Assembly (NCBI GenBank): GCA_903887415.1
Contig: CAISPO010000003.1
Span: forward strand, 62,001-126,000
Source: an uncultured Bacteroidota bacterium
GTDB lineage: Bacteria > Bacteroidota > Bacteroidia > Chitinophagales > Chitinophagaceae
Reading direction: 5' to 3'
Length of the DNA stretch: 64,000 nt
The translations under genes and the position numbers were made by a program. Below are positions 9,461 through 18,354 of the stretch, piece after piece (position 1 is the stretch's first letter; each line of letters opens with the position of its first letter). The notes under the pieces are model-generated. The model saw only the letters and a program-made list of their open reading frames with translations, ran no database searches and was not told where the DNA came from.

Positions 9461-9501
9461 AAAAAACAAAACCGGCAATTTGACTATAGCCAAATTGCCG
9501 G
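9461..9501 (-). terminator. Intrinsic terminator of the DUF2911 gene
   Basis: Perfect 11-bp arms (CCGGCAATTTG at 9472-9482, CAAATTGCCGG at 9491-9501) are followed on the minus strand by TTTTGTTTTTT. It lies about 137 bases past the DUF2911 stop and just upstream of the PIG-L start, separating the two transcripts. Confidence 0.8.
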
Positions 9502-9637
9502 AAACTATGATAATTCTATGAAATTAGTTTACTTGCCAATCTCAAACTCGTGCTTGACGGTCTTGAAAGCGAACTACGGGCACTGCGAGCTTTGTAGCTT
9601 TGCGACAGCCATTTTTTACATCTCTGCGAGCGCCTTC

Positions 9638-10513
9638 TTATTTTTCAATATCCTGCTTGTGGCGGATAGAGTTGTTTATTTCGTCAATGAGCTTCGTGTT
9701 GTTAGCTATGTACTCAGCTTCATTTGCGGATCCTTTCGCCAGTTCCATTGATTTCTGTGCTGCTGCTATCGCTTCGTCTTTATTACCTTTCCTTCTTTCT
9801 ATACGGGCTTTCAAATACCATATATAAAATGCCTTGGGGTCCTGCTCCAGCGCTTTGTTCACATAGCTGCTGGCGATGTCTGTTTTCTGGTTCGTCTCGT
9901 AATAGTAGTTGGCCGCCTGGAAGTAAGGAAGCGGCTGAGGGTGATTTATTGCTTTGTCTATGTTAGTTTCTACAGACTCACCATTATGAGCGGTTACCGG
10001 CAGCACTACTTTAGTCTTTTCCCACATCAGTTCTATCTTGCAGGTAGTGAAAGTAATATCGCTCACCTCGATAGTGAATGTCTGTACTTCAGTTTCCATA
10101 GCTATCGACTTCACCGTAAAGCGTGCTACATCATTTTCTTTTGAATAGCCATCGGCACCCCAGTTGCCTGTTCCTGTGTTAAGTATTATGCGCCACTGGT
10201 CTTTGTCAGGCATAGAGTACATAGCATATTCGCCTGCTTTTATCTTTTGCCCTGCTATCTCTACGTCCTCACCGAACTTTATTTTGGTAGCCGCATTAGC
10301 GCCGGTGCGCCATATCTTGCCATATGGCACCACATCGCCAAATATTTTGCGCCCTCTCATGGATGGGCGACTGTAATTGATCTCGATATTAGAGATAGAG
10401 AAGTCCTGGGAAATTTTTGCTGTTGGGCTCAGCGCCGGAAGTTTCAATGAACTTTGAGCATAACCGGCAAGCGATGCTGCAACAAATAATACGGAAACGA
10501 AAAATTGTTTCAT
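9638..10513 (-). CDS. DUF2911 protein with C-terminal TPR-like helices
   Basis: A 291-residue exported protein with a signal peptide (cleavage near GYA-Q, residue 19). Residues about 25-175 form the DUF2911 domain, with the typical INYSRPSMRGRKIFG and VPYGKIWRTGANAAT segments. Residues 190-285 contain helical repeats resembling a TPR pair (KALEQDPKAFYIWYLKARIE). DUF2911 has no established biochemical function. A terminator lies at 9461-9501, and an orphan terminator upstream (10637-10670) could attenuate its leader if transcription starts farther out. Confidence 0.88.
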   Translation of the reverse strand: MKQFFVSVLFVAASLAGYAQSSLKLPALSPTAKISQDFSISNIEINYSRPSMRGRKIFGDVVPYGKIWRTGANAATKIKFGEDVEIAGQKIKAGEYAMYSMPDKDQWRIILNTGTGNWGADGYSKENDVARFTVKSIAMETEVQTFTIEVSDITFTTCKIELMWEKTKVVLPVTAHNGESVETNIDKAINHPQPLPYFQAANYYYETNQKTDIASSYVNKALEQDPKAFYIWYLKARIERRKGNKDEAIAAAQKSMELAKGSANEAEYIANNTKLIDEINNSIRHKQDIEK

Positions 10514-11034
10514 GAGCTGTTGTTTTTTGAGACCGCAAAATACGAAGTAAGTTGATAAGTTGAAATGTTCGCTGGTTATGTTTACTAATTACCAGGTCAA
10601 ATAGATGGTCTCTTTACAAAACGGCAGACCTTTCACAAAAAAAAGTCCCGACACCGCTAACGGCATCGGGAAAGGACTGAGCTTACTAACCCATCATTGT
10701 ATAGCAAATGTCCACAAAAAAATCTGTATTCTAAAATAAATATTTCAAATATGCTTTTGCGATTTTTAGAAACCCTTAACAATCCTGGCTATCATTTTTT
10801 CGTATTGTTTTTTAGGACTACATGTATATTTATTTGAACATTATTGAGCAGTCAAATATCGCAAAAAACGATTTTGACACTGCAATTTCATTTAATGTGT
10901 GCCGAATTCGGTAGCAAATGTCATCGCAAACTGACAAATAGGCGCTCGTAGAAATACAAACACGCCATAATTGCCTGTTTTTCTAAAAGGTACGCTGTTT
11001 GCAATAGTAATTTCAAACACTTAAACTAAAATTT
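10514..11034. other. 521-bp gene-free region with orphan terminator
   Basis: Between the divergent DUF2911 and Hsp20 genes there is no convincing coding frame. The region holds a leftward intrinsic terminator (10637-10670) with no gene upstream of it, and an 11-base direct repeat TAGCAAATGTC (10702-10712 and 10912-10922). The rest is A+T rich. A small RNA or long leader is possible. Confidence 0.5.
10637..10670 (-). terminator. Orphan leftward intrinsic terminator
   Basis: Read on the minus strand, CCCGATGCCG and CGGTGTCGGG pair over ten bases (two G-U pairs) around a TTAG loop, followed by AC and eight T. On the plus strand the same arms carry two mismatches, so it works only leftward. No gene lies upstream on this strand before Hsp20, which is divergent. 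It may end a small RNA or attenuate the DUF2911 leader. Confidence 0.65.
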
Positions 11035-11478
11035 ATGTACTACAAAAGAAACTATGGCGTAATGCCCCGCACCTTTGGCGGATTGATGGAAGACATGGTT
11101 CAGAATGGCTGGACAAGATTAAATGAAGAAGTAAACTCATTTGTTGCACCGGTAAATATCCAGGAAACAGAAACAAGTTACGATCTGCACCTGGTAGCTC
11201 CTGGCCTGAAAAAGGAAGATTTTAAGATAAACCTCGAAAAGGATATTTTGACGATCTCCTACCAGCACGGCGAGCAAAAGGAAGAAGATAAAGACCAACC
11301 AAAAGAAAAATGGCTGAGAAGCGAATACCGCATGAAGTCCTTCAAAAGAAGTTTTTCGCTCAACGAAAAAGTGGACGCAAGCAACATAGCCGCTAAATAT
11401 GCCGATGGTGTGCTGCTCGTAACCCTACCTAAAAAAGAGGTAAGCGAACCGGCAAAACAAGAAATTGCTGTGAACTAA
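11035..11478 (+). CDS. Hsp20/alpha-crystallin small heat-shock protein
   Basis: A 147-residue cytoplasmic ATP-independent holdase. The alpha-crystallin domain runs from about residue 36 to 135: it starts with PVNIQETETSYDLHLVAPGL and ends with the family signature ADGVLLVTLPK. The N-terminal arm is short and the C-terminal tail has no perfect I-x-I motif. Length is normal for the family. It stands alone with its own terminator at 11513-11539. No CIRCE element is visible upstream. Confidence 0.95.
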   Translation: MYYKRNYGVMPRTFGGLMEDMVQNGWTRLNEEVNSFVAPVNIQETETSYDLHLVAPGLKKEDFKINLEKDILTISYQHGEQKEEDKDQPKEKWLRSEYRMKSFKRSFSLNEKVDASNIAAKYADGVLLVTLPKKEVSEPAKQEIAVN

Positions 11479-11512
11479 GAATGTGTGCGAGAGGTGTGTG
11501 AGTAAAGAAGGA

Positions 11513-11539
11513 AAGGCGGGTAAAACCGCCTTCCTTTTT
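11513..11539 (+). terminator. Intrinsic terminator of the Hsp20 gene
   Basis: AAGGCGG (11513-11519) pairs with CCGCCTT (11526-11532) around a six-base loop, followed by CC and five T. It starts 34 bases after the Hsp20 stop. Confidence 0.8.
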
Positions 11540-11606
11540 AACTTTAAATCCTAAAAACGCTCCACTACAAAATGAGTGAAAGCACCTTTAGGGGTTTGGG
11601 GTGAAT

Positions 11607-11968
11607 AAAAAACTACAAAACCTGTAAGCCGGATCCTGTACCTCCGAAGAGGTGGCTATCATTTATCTGGGATGTTGCTCACGCAACACCTCGAGCTGCC
11701 AACCCACGCACATCGGACGAGCCGCCCTCAGGCGCACGCTTATTTGGCATTTCAGCACGCAAGGTTTACCCCTACACATTGTCGCCAATGCATACCGTAG
11801 TCTCTTACACTACTTTTTCACCCTTATCCCGCACTTGCGGGACGGTTATTTTCTGTGGCACTGTCTGTTCCCGCCAGGGCGGGACCTACCCGTTAGGTAG
11901 TGCGCTGCTCTTCGCTGTCCGGACTTTCCTCCCGCATCTGCATACGAGCGATAACCCGGTTTTGTAGC
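11607..11968 (-). ncRNA. rnpB: RNase P RNA (bacterial type A)
   Basis: The catalytic RNA of RNase P, which removes tRNA 5' leaders. On the minus strand the universal 5' element GAGGAAAGTCCGGACAGC is present near 11915-11935. The conserved ACAGAAAATA, GGGTAAACC and AGATAAATGATAGCCAC segments follow in order, and the 3' part has ACAGGATCCGGCTTAC. Helix P1 is a perfect ten-base pair between CTACAAAACC (11967-11958) and GGTTTTGTAG (11622-11613), followed by six T that serve as terminator. An overlapping rightward reading frame is only a shadow. A consensus -7 box sits just upstream. Confidence 0.96.
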
Positions 11969-11972
11969 GGGA

Positions 11973-11980
11973 CAAAGGTA
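11973..11980 (-). promoter_or_regulatory. -7 box TACCTTTG of rnpB
   Basis: TACCTTTG on the minus strand matches TAnnTTTG exactly. It ends five bases before the start of helix P1 of the RNase P RNA, so the start site predicted from it coincides with the mature 5' end. Confidence 0.65.
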
Positions 11981-12045
11981 CGGTAAAAGTTAAAGGTTAA
12001 AAGTGAAAACCAAAAAGTACCTGACATTAATCCTAATTTTACAAA

Positions 12046-12921
12046 ATGAAAAGAATCTTAGCCTTTCTTACTGCAGCAGTGACGCTGCTCGTGAATTTCA
12101 CGTCCAGCGCCCAGCAAAACAGCGACAACAAATCCCTCCTGTGGCAGATAACCGGAAAAGGCCTCGTTAAACCATCCTACCTTTTCGGCACAATGCACCA
12201 GATATGCGAAGACGATTATGTGTGGACAGATAAAATGAAAAGCAGCCTGGACGAAAGCGAGAAGGTATGCTTCGAGATGGACATGGACGACCCTGGCATG
12301 TTGATGGCCGTAACCAATGGAATGATAGACAAGAGCGGCAAAGAATTGAAAGACTACTTTACACCAGCTCAGTATAATCTTGTTAAACAATACGTTAAGG
12401 ATAGCCTGGGCATGGACATAATGATGTTTCAGAAAATGAAACCGGTGATGCTGCAAACCATGATGAGCCTGAAAGATGTGAGTTGCAAAAACTCCGTTTC
12501 CTACGAAGAGAATATTATGAAAGATGCCCAAAAGGATAATAAAGAAATATTGGGCCTGGAAGAACCTGCAGAACAACTAAAAGTGCTGGAAACCATACCA
12601 GTGGACACCATAATTACCAAACTGCTTGAAGAAATAATTCAGCACAAAAAAGAAGGTGATGAAGAATACCAGAAACTCATCCAGGCCTACAAGCAGCAGG
12701 ACATCCCGGCCCTCTATCAAATGATCACCGACTCAAAATCCCTCAACGATGACATGGGCGAGTTCCTGGATGTACGCAACAAAAAATGGATCCCCCGCAT
12801 GTCCGACAAAATGAATAAGTCATCCGTATTCTTCGCCGTAGGCGCCGGGCACCTTTGGGGTGATACTGGAGTGATAAGTCTTTTGAGGAAGGATGGATAT
12901 AAAGTGGTGCCGGTAAAATGA
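12046..12921 (+). CDS. TraB/GumN family protein
   Basis: A 291-residue exported protein (signal peptide to about residue 22) of the TraB/GumN family, related to the metalloprotease-like Tiki fold. Two family motifs are present: GTMH at residues 48-51 and VGAGHLWGDTGV near the C-terminus, which supply the conserved His and Gly residues. Between them are charged helices. Activity in bacteria is not settled; a peptidase role is inferred from Tiki homologues. It is divergent from rnpB and convergent with the DUF2442 gene, whose stop is six bases away. Confidence 0.88.
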   Translation: MKRILAFLTAAVTLLVNFTSSAQQNSDNKSLLWQITGKGLVKPSYLFGTMHQICEDDYVWTDKMKSSLDESEKVCFEMDMDDPGMLMAVTNGMIDKSGKELKDYFTPAQYNLVKQYVKDSLGMDIMMFQKMKPVMLQTMMSLKDVSCKNSVSYEENIMKDAQKDNKEILGLEEPAEQLKVLETIPVDTIITKLLEEIIQHKKEGDEEYQKLIQAYKQQDIPALYQMITDSKSLNDDMGEFLDVRNKKWIPRMSDKMNKSSVFFAVGAGHLWGDTGVISLLRKDGYKVVPVK

Positions 12922-12927
12922 CCTGGC

Positions 12928-13164
12928 TTACATGATCCCCATCAAATCAGTAAGACTATAAACCTCATCTAGTGCAAGAAACGAGAGGTTTGTACCGTCA
13001 ATAATTTCAAAATCTTTTTTCTGTTCAAACGACAATGCTTTTATGTCCTGGAACTGATCTAATGGTACAATAAAAGTACGGTCGTTGGTAAGGTGCACAA
13101 ACATGATAGAACTGTTGAGAAATTCAATGTTCCTGATTTCTGGTGTTTTTATTTCAGTTATCAT
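12928..13164 (-). CDS. DUF2442-like protein, partner of the DUF4160-like gene
   Basis: A 78-residue protein that fits the DUF2442 pattern: a short beta-rich sequence, with residues describing how a value is expressed (VHLTNDRTFIVPLDQFQDI) and a mixed C-terminus. Its start overlaps the stop of the upstream DUF4160-like gene by four bases (ATGA), so the two are translationally coupled. DUF4160 and DUF2442 genes commonly occur as such pairs and are suspected toxin-antitoxin-like modules, without an established mechanism. Confidence 0.65.
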   Translation of the reverse strand: MITEIKTPEIRNIEFLNSSIMFVHLTNDRTFIVPLDQFQDIKALSFEQKKDFEIIDGTNLSFLALDEVYSLTDLMGIM

Positions 13165-13445
13165 AACCTCACTGCTTTAACTTGTTTATTATTGTAAAAA
13201 TCATCTAATTGCGATAGCAAAATATCTTTATGCTGCAGTATAAGATTCCGTATTTCATTTAGCTCCTTTTCACTAAAATCCCCGCTCTTATTTTCATCTA
13301 GCTCTACACTTGGTTCCAACCAAAACTTACACGATCTTTTAAATCCTTTATATGCATAAGTACAATGCACATGTCTTCTCAATTCGTAAATATCAGAGCC
13401 ATATACCAGGAAAATATATCGCGCCAAAATCAACAGTTTACCCAT
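13161..13445 (-). CDS. DUF4160-like protein
   Basis: A 94-residue protein resembling DUF4160: an N-terminal strand, a His-x-His site (RRHVHCTY; normally PPHFH), a middle strand ending WLEP, and a C-terminal helix for the downstream hinge (LNEIRNLILQHKDILLSQLDDFYN). It overlaps the following DUF2442-like gene by four bases. The N-terminus is more hydrophobic than usual (GKLLILARYIFLVYGSDIY). Family assignment is by motif pattern, not by search. Confidence 0.65.
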   Translation of the reverse strand: MGKLLILARYIFLVYGSDIYELRRHVHCTYAYKGFKRSCKFWLEPSVELDENKSGDFSEKELNEIRNLILQHKDILLSQLDDFYNNKQVKAVRL

Positions 13446-13580
13446 TGCTTATGTTTCAATAATAAAGTTACTGGATTTCTCTAATAAAATTTTGGAAAGC
13501 CTAAGTAATTAGGTGCACTGTCATGTTTCGCCCTCAAGCTAAGCCCGCGAAACAAGGTCTCGCTGAATGCGGGAGGGGGT

Positions 13581-15875
13581 TTACAATTTAAACGCCGGAT
13601 AATACTGCTTTGCAATAGCCTCATACTTCACCGCCATATCCATTTTGCCCAAGCCTTTGTAAGAAAGCGCCAGGTAGGGTATATCCTTCACATCTTTTGG
13701 ATCTAGCTGCAATGCATGGGTGATTGCTTGTATGCACTGCTCATATTGCTTCATATTATAGTAGCAGTGACCCAGGTTGGAGTAGCCATTCACAAAAGTC
13801 GGATTGGCAGCGACGGCTTTGTTCAGTACTTCAAGTGCCTGCTGGTATTTTTGCTCGTAGAGGTAGGTAGCTCCGAGATTGTTTGCCGCGTTCAGATCGT
13901 TGGGATTTATTTGCAGTGCCTTAATAAACTCAGGCTCAGCAAGATTGAAACGGTTAGTGAAGTAATAAACGAGGCCGATCTGCTGGTGTATATCAGGTGT
14001 GTTCGGGTCGTAAGTCATGGCGGCATTGAAGTAAGCAAGCGCGGAGTCGTATGAATGCAGGTTCAGGTAGCAGCAACCGATATTGTATAGCGCCTGTGTA
14101 AAATCGCCCTTTATCTTTATAGCCATCAGGTAATATGGTACCGCTTCCCGCAGTCTGCCGGTGCGCATGTACACGGTACCCAGGTTGTTGGCAGCTATGG
14201 ATGAATAGTCGCTCAGCGCAATGGCCCGCTTAAAATGCATTTCGGCCGAGTCGTAGTTGGGCACCCGGAACCATGCATTGCCGGCCTCGGTATGCGCATC
14301 GGCATAGTCGGGCAGTATTGTCGTGGCTTTACTGAGATAAGCAATACTCTCCGTTAACATCTGGCGCTGCTTTGCGGTATCTTTCTCCAGGGGGTATTCG
14401 TTTTCTATCAGGTCATTGCCCAGGTAGTAATTGAGCCGGCCATCATTCGGCGCCTTATCCGCATCTGCCTTATACAGTGAAAGGTTAGTACGCCAGTCGG
14501 AATTGCGGGCCATGGTAAGCACGGAGAAAATAAGGCATACCGGTACCATCACCGCCATCAGCTTCATATTTTTCAGCAACGCCGGATAAGTGATCTCTCC
14601 CCTTACCACCCATTTTTCTACTGCCAGGGCTACCAGCCAGCAAAAACCAGCCGATGCAAAAAACGTAAAGCGCTCTCCTAGCTGCGCACCCATCAGGAAA
14701 AATACATTGGTAAACAGTGCCATGGTAGCCAGGAAGTACAGCATACCAAATGCCCAGGGATCTTTCTGGTTTTTGATAAACCGGTATAGCCCGAAGAAGC
14801 CAGCGAATAAGTAGATAGCCAGCGAAAGCAGCACCCAAATATTACCAAAACCAACAAAAGGGATACTATTGTAACAATAATCGCAATTGAGCGGGTACGG
14901 AAGTATAAGCAGCTTTATATACATGCCCAGGCCCAATATGGCGGTAGCAAAACGCATAGCAACGCTCGGCGGCCCATAAGTGTGCCCCCCATATACAGAA
15001 GTGGAAAGCGCATTATCTATGAATTCCACCGCACTTGTGCTGGCTCCGTAATCACTTAATATTTTACCACGGATAATAAGGTATATACCTGCCGCAATAC
15101 CCGCCCCCACCGTCATTAGTGAGGCGTGCATAATCGTCTTCTTTTTATCTTCATTTTTCTGGTAAAAGAAAAATACTAACGGGATAATGAACAGGAACGT
15201 GATAACCGTTTCTTTCGACAGGAACGACAGGAATATCATCACCACTCCGGCTAGTAACTGCCATATCTTGCCGCTTTTCTGGTAGGCTAAGAATACATTC
15301 ATAGCTGCAAACGCAAAGAAAAAGCACAATATCTCGTCCAGGCTCTTGATATTGGCCACCACCTCGGTATGTATGGGGTGTAACGCAAACAGTACCGAGG
15401 CAATAAACGCAACACCCGTTCGCTTACGGTCGAAGAGCTTATCCAGGAACAGGAACAGCAGGATAACACAGCCCGCAAAAAAAACAACATTAAAGAAATG
15501 GCTTGCTCCTGGTTTATCTCCGAATATCCGATACTCCACCGCAAACACGGTCAACGACAAAGGCCGGTAGTTCTCATTCTTTAGATAAGCAAATCCTTTA
15601 AGGCGGGGCGTTCTGAGCAATTCGGGTATGCCCTTAAACCCTTGGGTTACAATTGAGTTCTTGGAAAGCACCATAGAATCATCCAGCACGTAACCATTCC
15701 ATAAAGTATTAAAGTAAACCGCAAACGACAGTATGGCCAGTATAAAACATAGCTTGGTGGTGACCGAAAACGATTTTCTCTCCGTGGTTTGCGGCTTGTT
15801 ATCTTCTGCCTTACTTGCTACTACAGGTTTGGGCGCAACCTTCGCTACAGGTTGTTTGTTTGGTTTCTTTGCCAT
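13581..15875 (-). CDS. Membrane glycosyltransferase-like protein with C-terminal TPRs
   Basis: A 764-residue membrane protein of the GT-C/TMTC layout. A Lys/Pro-rich cytoplasmic N-terminus is followed by a first helix and a conserved loop with the acidic pair NGYVLDDS (Asp65-Asp66). About ten hydrophobic helices extend to residue 465, and at least seven TPR units cover residues 500-755. In the family the Asp pair in the first extracytoplasmic loop belongs to the active site of O-mannosyltransferases using a lipid-linked sugar. The acceptor here is unknown; protein O-glycosylation is a reasonable inference for Bacteroidota. Confidence 0.85.
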   Translation of the reverse strand: MAKKPNKQPVAKVAPKPVVASKAEDNKPQTTERKSFSVTTKLCFILAILSFAVYFNTLWNGYVLDDSMVLSKNSIVTQGFKGIPELLRTPRLKGFAYLKNENYRPLSLTVFAVEYRIFGDKPGASHFFNVVFFAGCVILLFLFLDKLFDRKRTGVAFIASVLFALHPIHTEVVANIKSLDEILCFFFAFAAMNVFLAYQKSGKIWQLLAGVVMIFLSFLSKETVITFLFIIPLVFFFYQKNEDKKKTIMHASLMTVGAGIAAGIYLIIRGKILSDYGASTSAVEFIDNALSTSVYGGHTYGPPSVAMRFATAILGLGMYIKLLILPYPLNCDYCYNSIPFVGFGNIWVLLSLAIYLFAGFFGLYRFIKNQKDPWAFGMLYFLATMALFTNVFFLMGAQLGERFTFFASAGFCWLVALAVEKWVVRGEITYPALLKNMKLMAVMVPVCLIFSVLTMARNSDWRTNLSLYKADADKAPNDGRLNYYLGNDLIENEYPLEKDTAKQRQMLTESIAYLSKATTILPDYADAHTEAGNAWFRVPNYDSAEMHFKRAIALSDYSSIAANNLGTVYMRTGRLREAVPYYLMAIKIKGDFTQALYNIGCCYLNLHSYDSALAYFNAAMTYDPNTPDIHQQIGLVYYFTNRFNLAEPEFIKALQINPNDLNAANNLGATYLYEQKYQQALEVLNKAVAANPTFVNGYSNLGHCYYNMKQYEQCIQAITHALQLDPKDVKDIPYLALSYKGLGKMDMAVKYEAIAKQYYPAFKL

Positions 15876-16073
15876 GTATTTTTATTACCCGATAAAGATA
15901 ATAATTAACGGTAAACACCCAACAAACCGAAAACGCGCAATAAGGGACCATCACCGGTTGAAGAGCATTCTCCACAATAATCAATGCTATTACCCCAACG
16001 GCTGTTGTATTGCAAGCACAACTATACCCAATTGGCACGATTTTAGCAGCACTTCTTAAATAAAGCCATACAA

Positions 16074-16325
16074 ATGAAAAAGACTACCTGCGCGCTTATC
16101 ATTGTTGCAATCAGTATTATTACCTGCTACTCTTGTTCAAAGATCGGCCCCACGGGTATTTATAACTGCGTCTGCAATTACGAACTGAATGGCATTTATT
16201 ATACCAATGATACCCAGGCTACTTTCCCCAGGCAGTCTGAGGGTGTTTCCCAAACCGAATGTATAGACGATGGCGTCAGCCTCAGCACCAGTGGCGCAAA
16301 GCAGGTCAACTGCGTGACAAAATAG
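16074..16325 (+). CDS. Small cysteine-rich putative lipoprotein
   Basis: An 83-residue exported protein whose signal peptide ends at a CYSC sequence (candidate lipidated Cys21). The mature part holds cysteines in an alternating arrangement (NCVCNYE, TECIDD, VNCVTK), suggesting disulfides. No family recognised; short Cys-containing lipoproteins of this kind are frequent in Chitinophagales. It sits alone, 86 bases before uvrC. Confidence 0.6.
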   Translation: MKKTTCALIIVAISIITCYSCSKIGPTGIYNCVCNYELNGIYYTNDTQATFPRQSEGVSQTECIDDGVSLSTSGAKQVNCVTK

Positions 16326-16397
16326 CGATAACACTTTCTTATTTTTTTGCACCCTTGAAAACACACGGAGGGAAATTGCGCCTTTGCGCGAAACCCT

Positions 16398-16405
16398 TAA
16401 TTTTG
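16398..16405 (+). promoter_or_regulatory. -7 box TAATTTTG directly before uvrC
   Basis: TAATTTTG fits TAnnTTTG, and a TTG lies 19 bases upstream (16376-16378). Only six bases separate the box from the ATG at 16412, so the predicted start site is at or next to the start codon: a leaderless or nearly leaderless mRNA. Confidence 0.5.
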
Positions 16406-16411
16406 CGGGCA

Positions 16412-18226
16412 ATGACCCGCGAAGAATTTTCTAAAATAGTTCAATCCATACCGCACCAGCCGGGCTGTTATAAATACTACAGCAAGGAGAATGAGCTACT
16501 CTATGTAGGCAAGGCCAAAGATCTGCGCAAGCGCGTCTCTTCCTACTTCAACAAAACCGTTGACAACTTCAAGACCCGAAAGCTCGTCTATCTTATCAGC
16601 TCGCTTGATTTCACTGTCACCGACTCTGAGCATGATGCATTCCTGCTGGAGAATTCGCTGATAAAGCATTACCAGCCGCGCTTTAATATCTCGCTCAAGG
16701 ACGATAAATCGTATCCCTTTATCGTTATCAAGAAAGAGCCCTTCCCCCGCGTGTTCTTCACTCGCCGGGTTATCAGAGATGGTTCGGAGTATCTCGGCCC
16801 CTTTACCGGACTCGGGCGTGTAAAAGAGCTACTGGAACTAATAAAACAAAACATCCCACTTCGTACCTGCAACCTCAACCTCACCGACTACAACATAAAA
16901 CGCGGCAAATTCAAAGTGTGCCTGGAGTATCACCTGGGCAACTGCAAGGGCCCCTGCCAGGGTTTCCAGGCAGAGGAAGATTACAAGGAAAACCTCCAGC
17001 AGGTGCGTCATGTGCTCAAGGGCAATATAGGCGATGTAATAAAACATCTCAAGGGCGAAATGACTGCCTACGCCGGTGATATGCAATTCGAGCGGGCTCA
17101 GATCGTAAAAAAGAAAATAGAATCACTCCATAGCTACCAGGCCAAAAGCACTGTGGTAAATCCCCGCCTGGACAGTTTGGATGTTGCTTCCATAGTTCAG
17201 GACGAGCACCACTTCTATATCAACTACATGATGATCACTGCCGGCAGCGTCATCCACTCCAATACTATACAGATAGAGAAGTACATTGAGGAGGAAGAAG
17301 ACAGCGATGTGTTGTCCCTGGCGTTGGACAACCTCATGGAGCGCTACCAAAGCCTTGCCCGGGAGATCATTGTACCCGTACCGGTTGATGTTACGGACAC
17401 CGCCATAAAAGTCACCATACCCAAGGCCGGCGACAAAAAGCAACTCCTCGACCTCAGCCTCAAGAACGCTGAGATATTCATGCAGGACATGCGCAAGAAA
17501 AGCACCCTGCTCCTCACGGAGAAGACTCGTGAAAACAATATGCAGACACTTGAAGAGCTACAGGAAGCCCTTCAACTATCAGAGCTGCCGCTGCACATTG
17601 AATGTTTCGATAACTCCAACTTCCAGGGCGCCTATCCCGTGGCGGCCATGGTGTGCTTCAGGAACGGACTACCAGCAAATAAAGAGTACCGCCACTACCA
17701 CATTAAGACCGTGAAGGGCATCAACGACTTCGCCTCTATGAGCGAGGTCGTCTATCGCCGCTACAAGCGCCTTATGGACGAACAGCAGCCGTTACCTCAG
17801 CTCGTAATAATTGACGGCGGTAAGGGCCAGCTCAGCTCAGCTATGGAGAGCATTGAACGCCTCGGCCTCACCGGCCGTATGACTCTGGTGGGGCTTGCCA
17901 AGCGCGAGGAATCGCTCTTCTTCCCCAACGATACCGAGCCACTGCAATTATCGTTCTCCACCCCCGCCCACCTGCTCATCCGCCGCATCCGCGACGAGGT
18001 ACACCGCTTCGGCATCACCTTCCACCGCCAGGTACGCAGCAAGGGCACCATAAAGAACGAGCTTGAAGACATCCCCGGCATTGGCGAAAGCACAGCCACC
18101 CTGCTCCTCAAGGAATTCCGCTCTGTAAAAAATATCAAAACCCTCACAGAGCGCGAACTCACCCGCGTGATCGGGGCATCGAAAGCGAGAGTGGTGTGGA
18201 GTTATTTTAATCCGTCTGAACCTTGA
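16412..18226 (+). CDS. uvrC: Excinuclease ABC subunit C
   Basis: UvrC makes the dual incisions of nucleotide excision repair after UvrA/UvrB recognise the lesion. The 604-residue protein has the N-terminal GIY-YIG nuclease (PGCYKYY at the start, LLYVGKAKDLRKRVSSYF), the cysteine-containing middle (CLEYHLGNCKGPCQG), a UVR helix, the RNase H-like second nuclease (ECFDNSNFQG, IDGGKGQL, LAKREE) and C-terminal HhH motifs (DIPGIGESTATLLLKEF). Start: ATG 16412 precedes the GIY-YIG domain directly; a longer upstream frame has no homologous content. Length is typical. Confidence 0.97.
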   Translation: MTREEFSKIVQSIPHQPGCYKYYSKENELLYVGKAKDLRKRVSSYFNKTVDNFKTRKLVYLISSLDFTVTDSEHDAFLLENSLIKHYQPRFNISLKDDKSYPFIVIKKEPFPRVFFTRRVIRDGSEYLGPFTGLGRVKELLELIKQNIPLRTCNLNLTDYNIKRGKFKVCLEYHLGNCKGPCQGFQAEEDYKENLQQVRHVLKGNIGDVIKHLKGEMTAYAGDMQFERAQIVKKKIESLHSYQAKSTVVNPRLDSLDVASIVQDEHHFYINYMMITAGSVIHSNTIQIEKYIEEEEDSDVLSLALDNLMERYQSLAREIIVPVPVDVTDTAIKVTIPKAGDKKQLLDLSLKNAEIFMQDMRKKSTLLLTEKTRENNMQTLEELQEALQLSELPLHIECFDNSNFQGAYPVAAMVCFRNGLPANKEYRHYHIKTVKGINDFASMSEVVYRRYKRLMDEQQPLPQLVIIDGGKGQLSSAMESIERLGLTGRMTLVGLAKREESLFFPNDTEPLQLSFSTPAHLLIRRIRDEVHRFGITFHRQVRSKGTIKNELEDIPGIGESTATLLLKEFRSVKNIKTLTERELTRVIGASKARVVWSYFNPSEP

Positions 18227-18354
18227 TTCATAGGATTAAAAGATTTTCTTGATTTTACTCGATTTTCTTGCCGAAGTGCGAGGCATTTGTACTCGCTGGC
18301 TAAGCTAAATGAGTGGTCGTCCGAAGCCTACCTTTACCCGAGGCCTCGCCAATT

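Noticed and set aside
11652-11967. Rightward reading frames across the rnpB locus
   Set aside because: The RNA gene explains the whole stretch; the frames are shadows.
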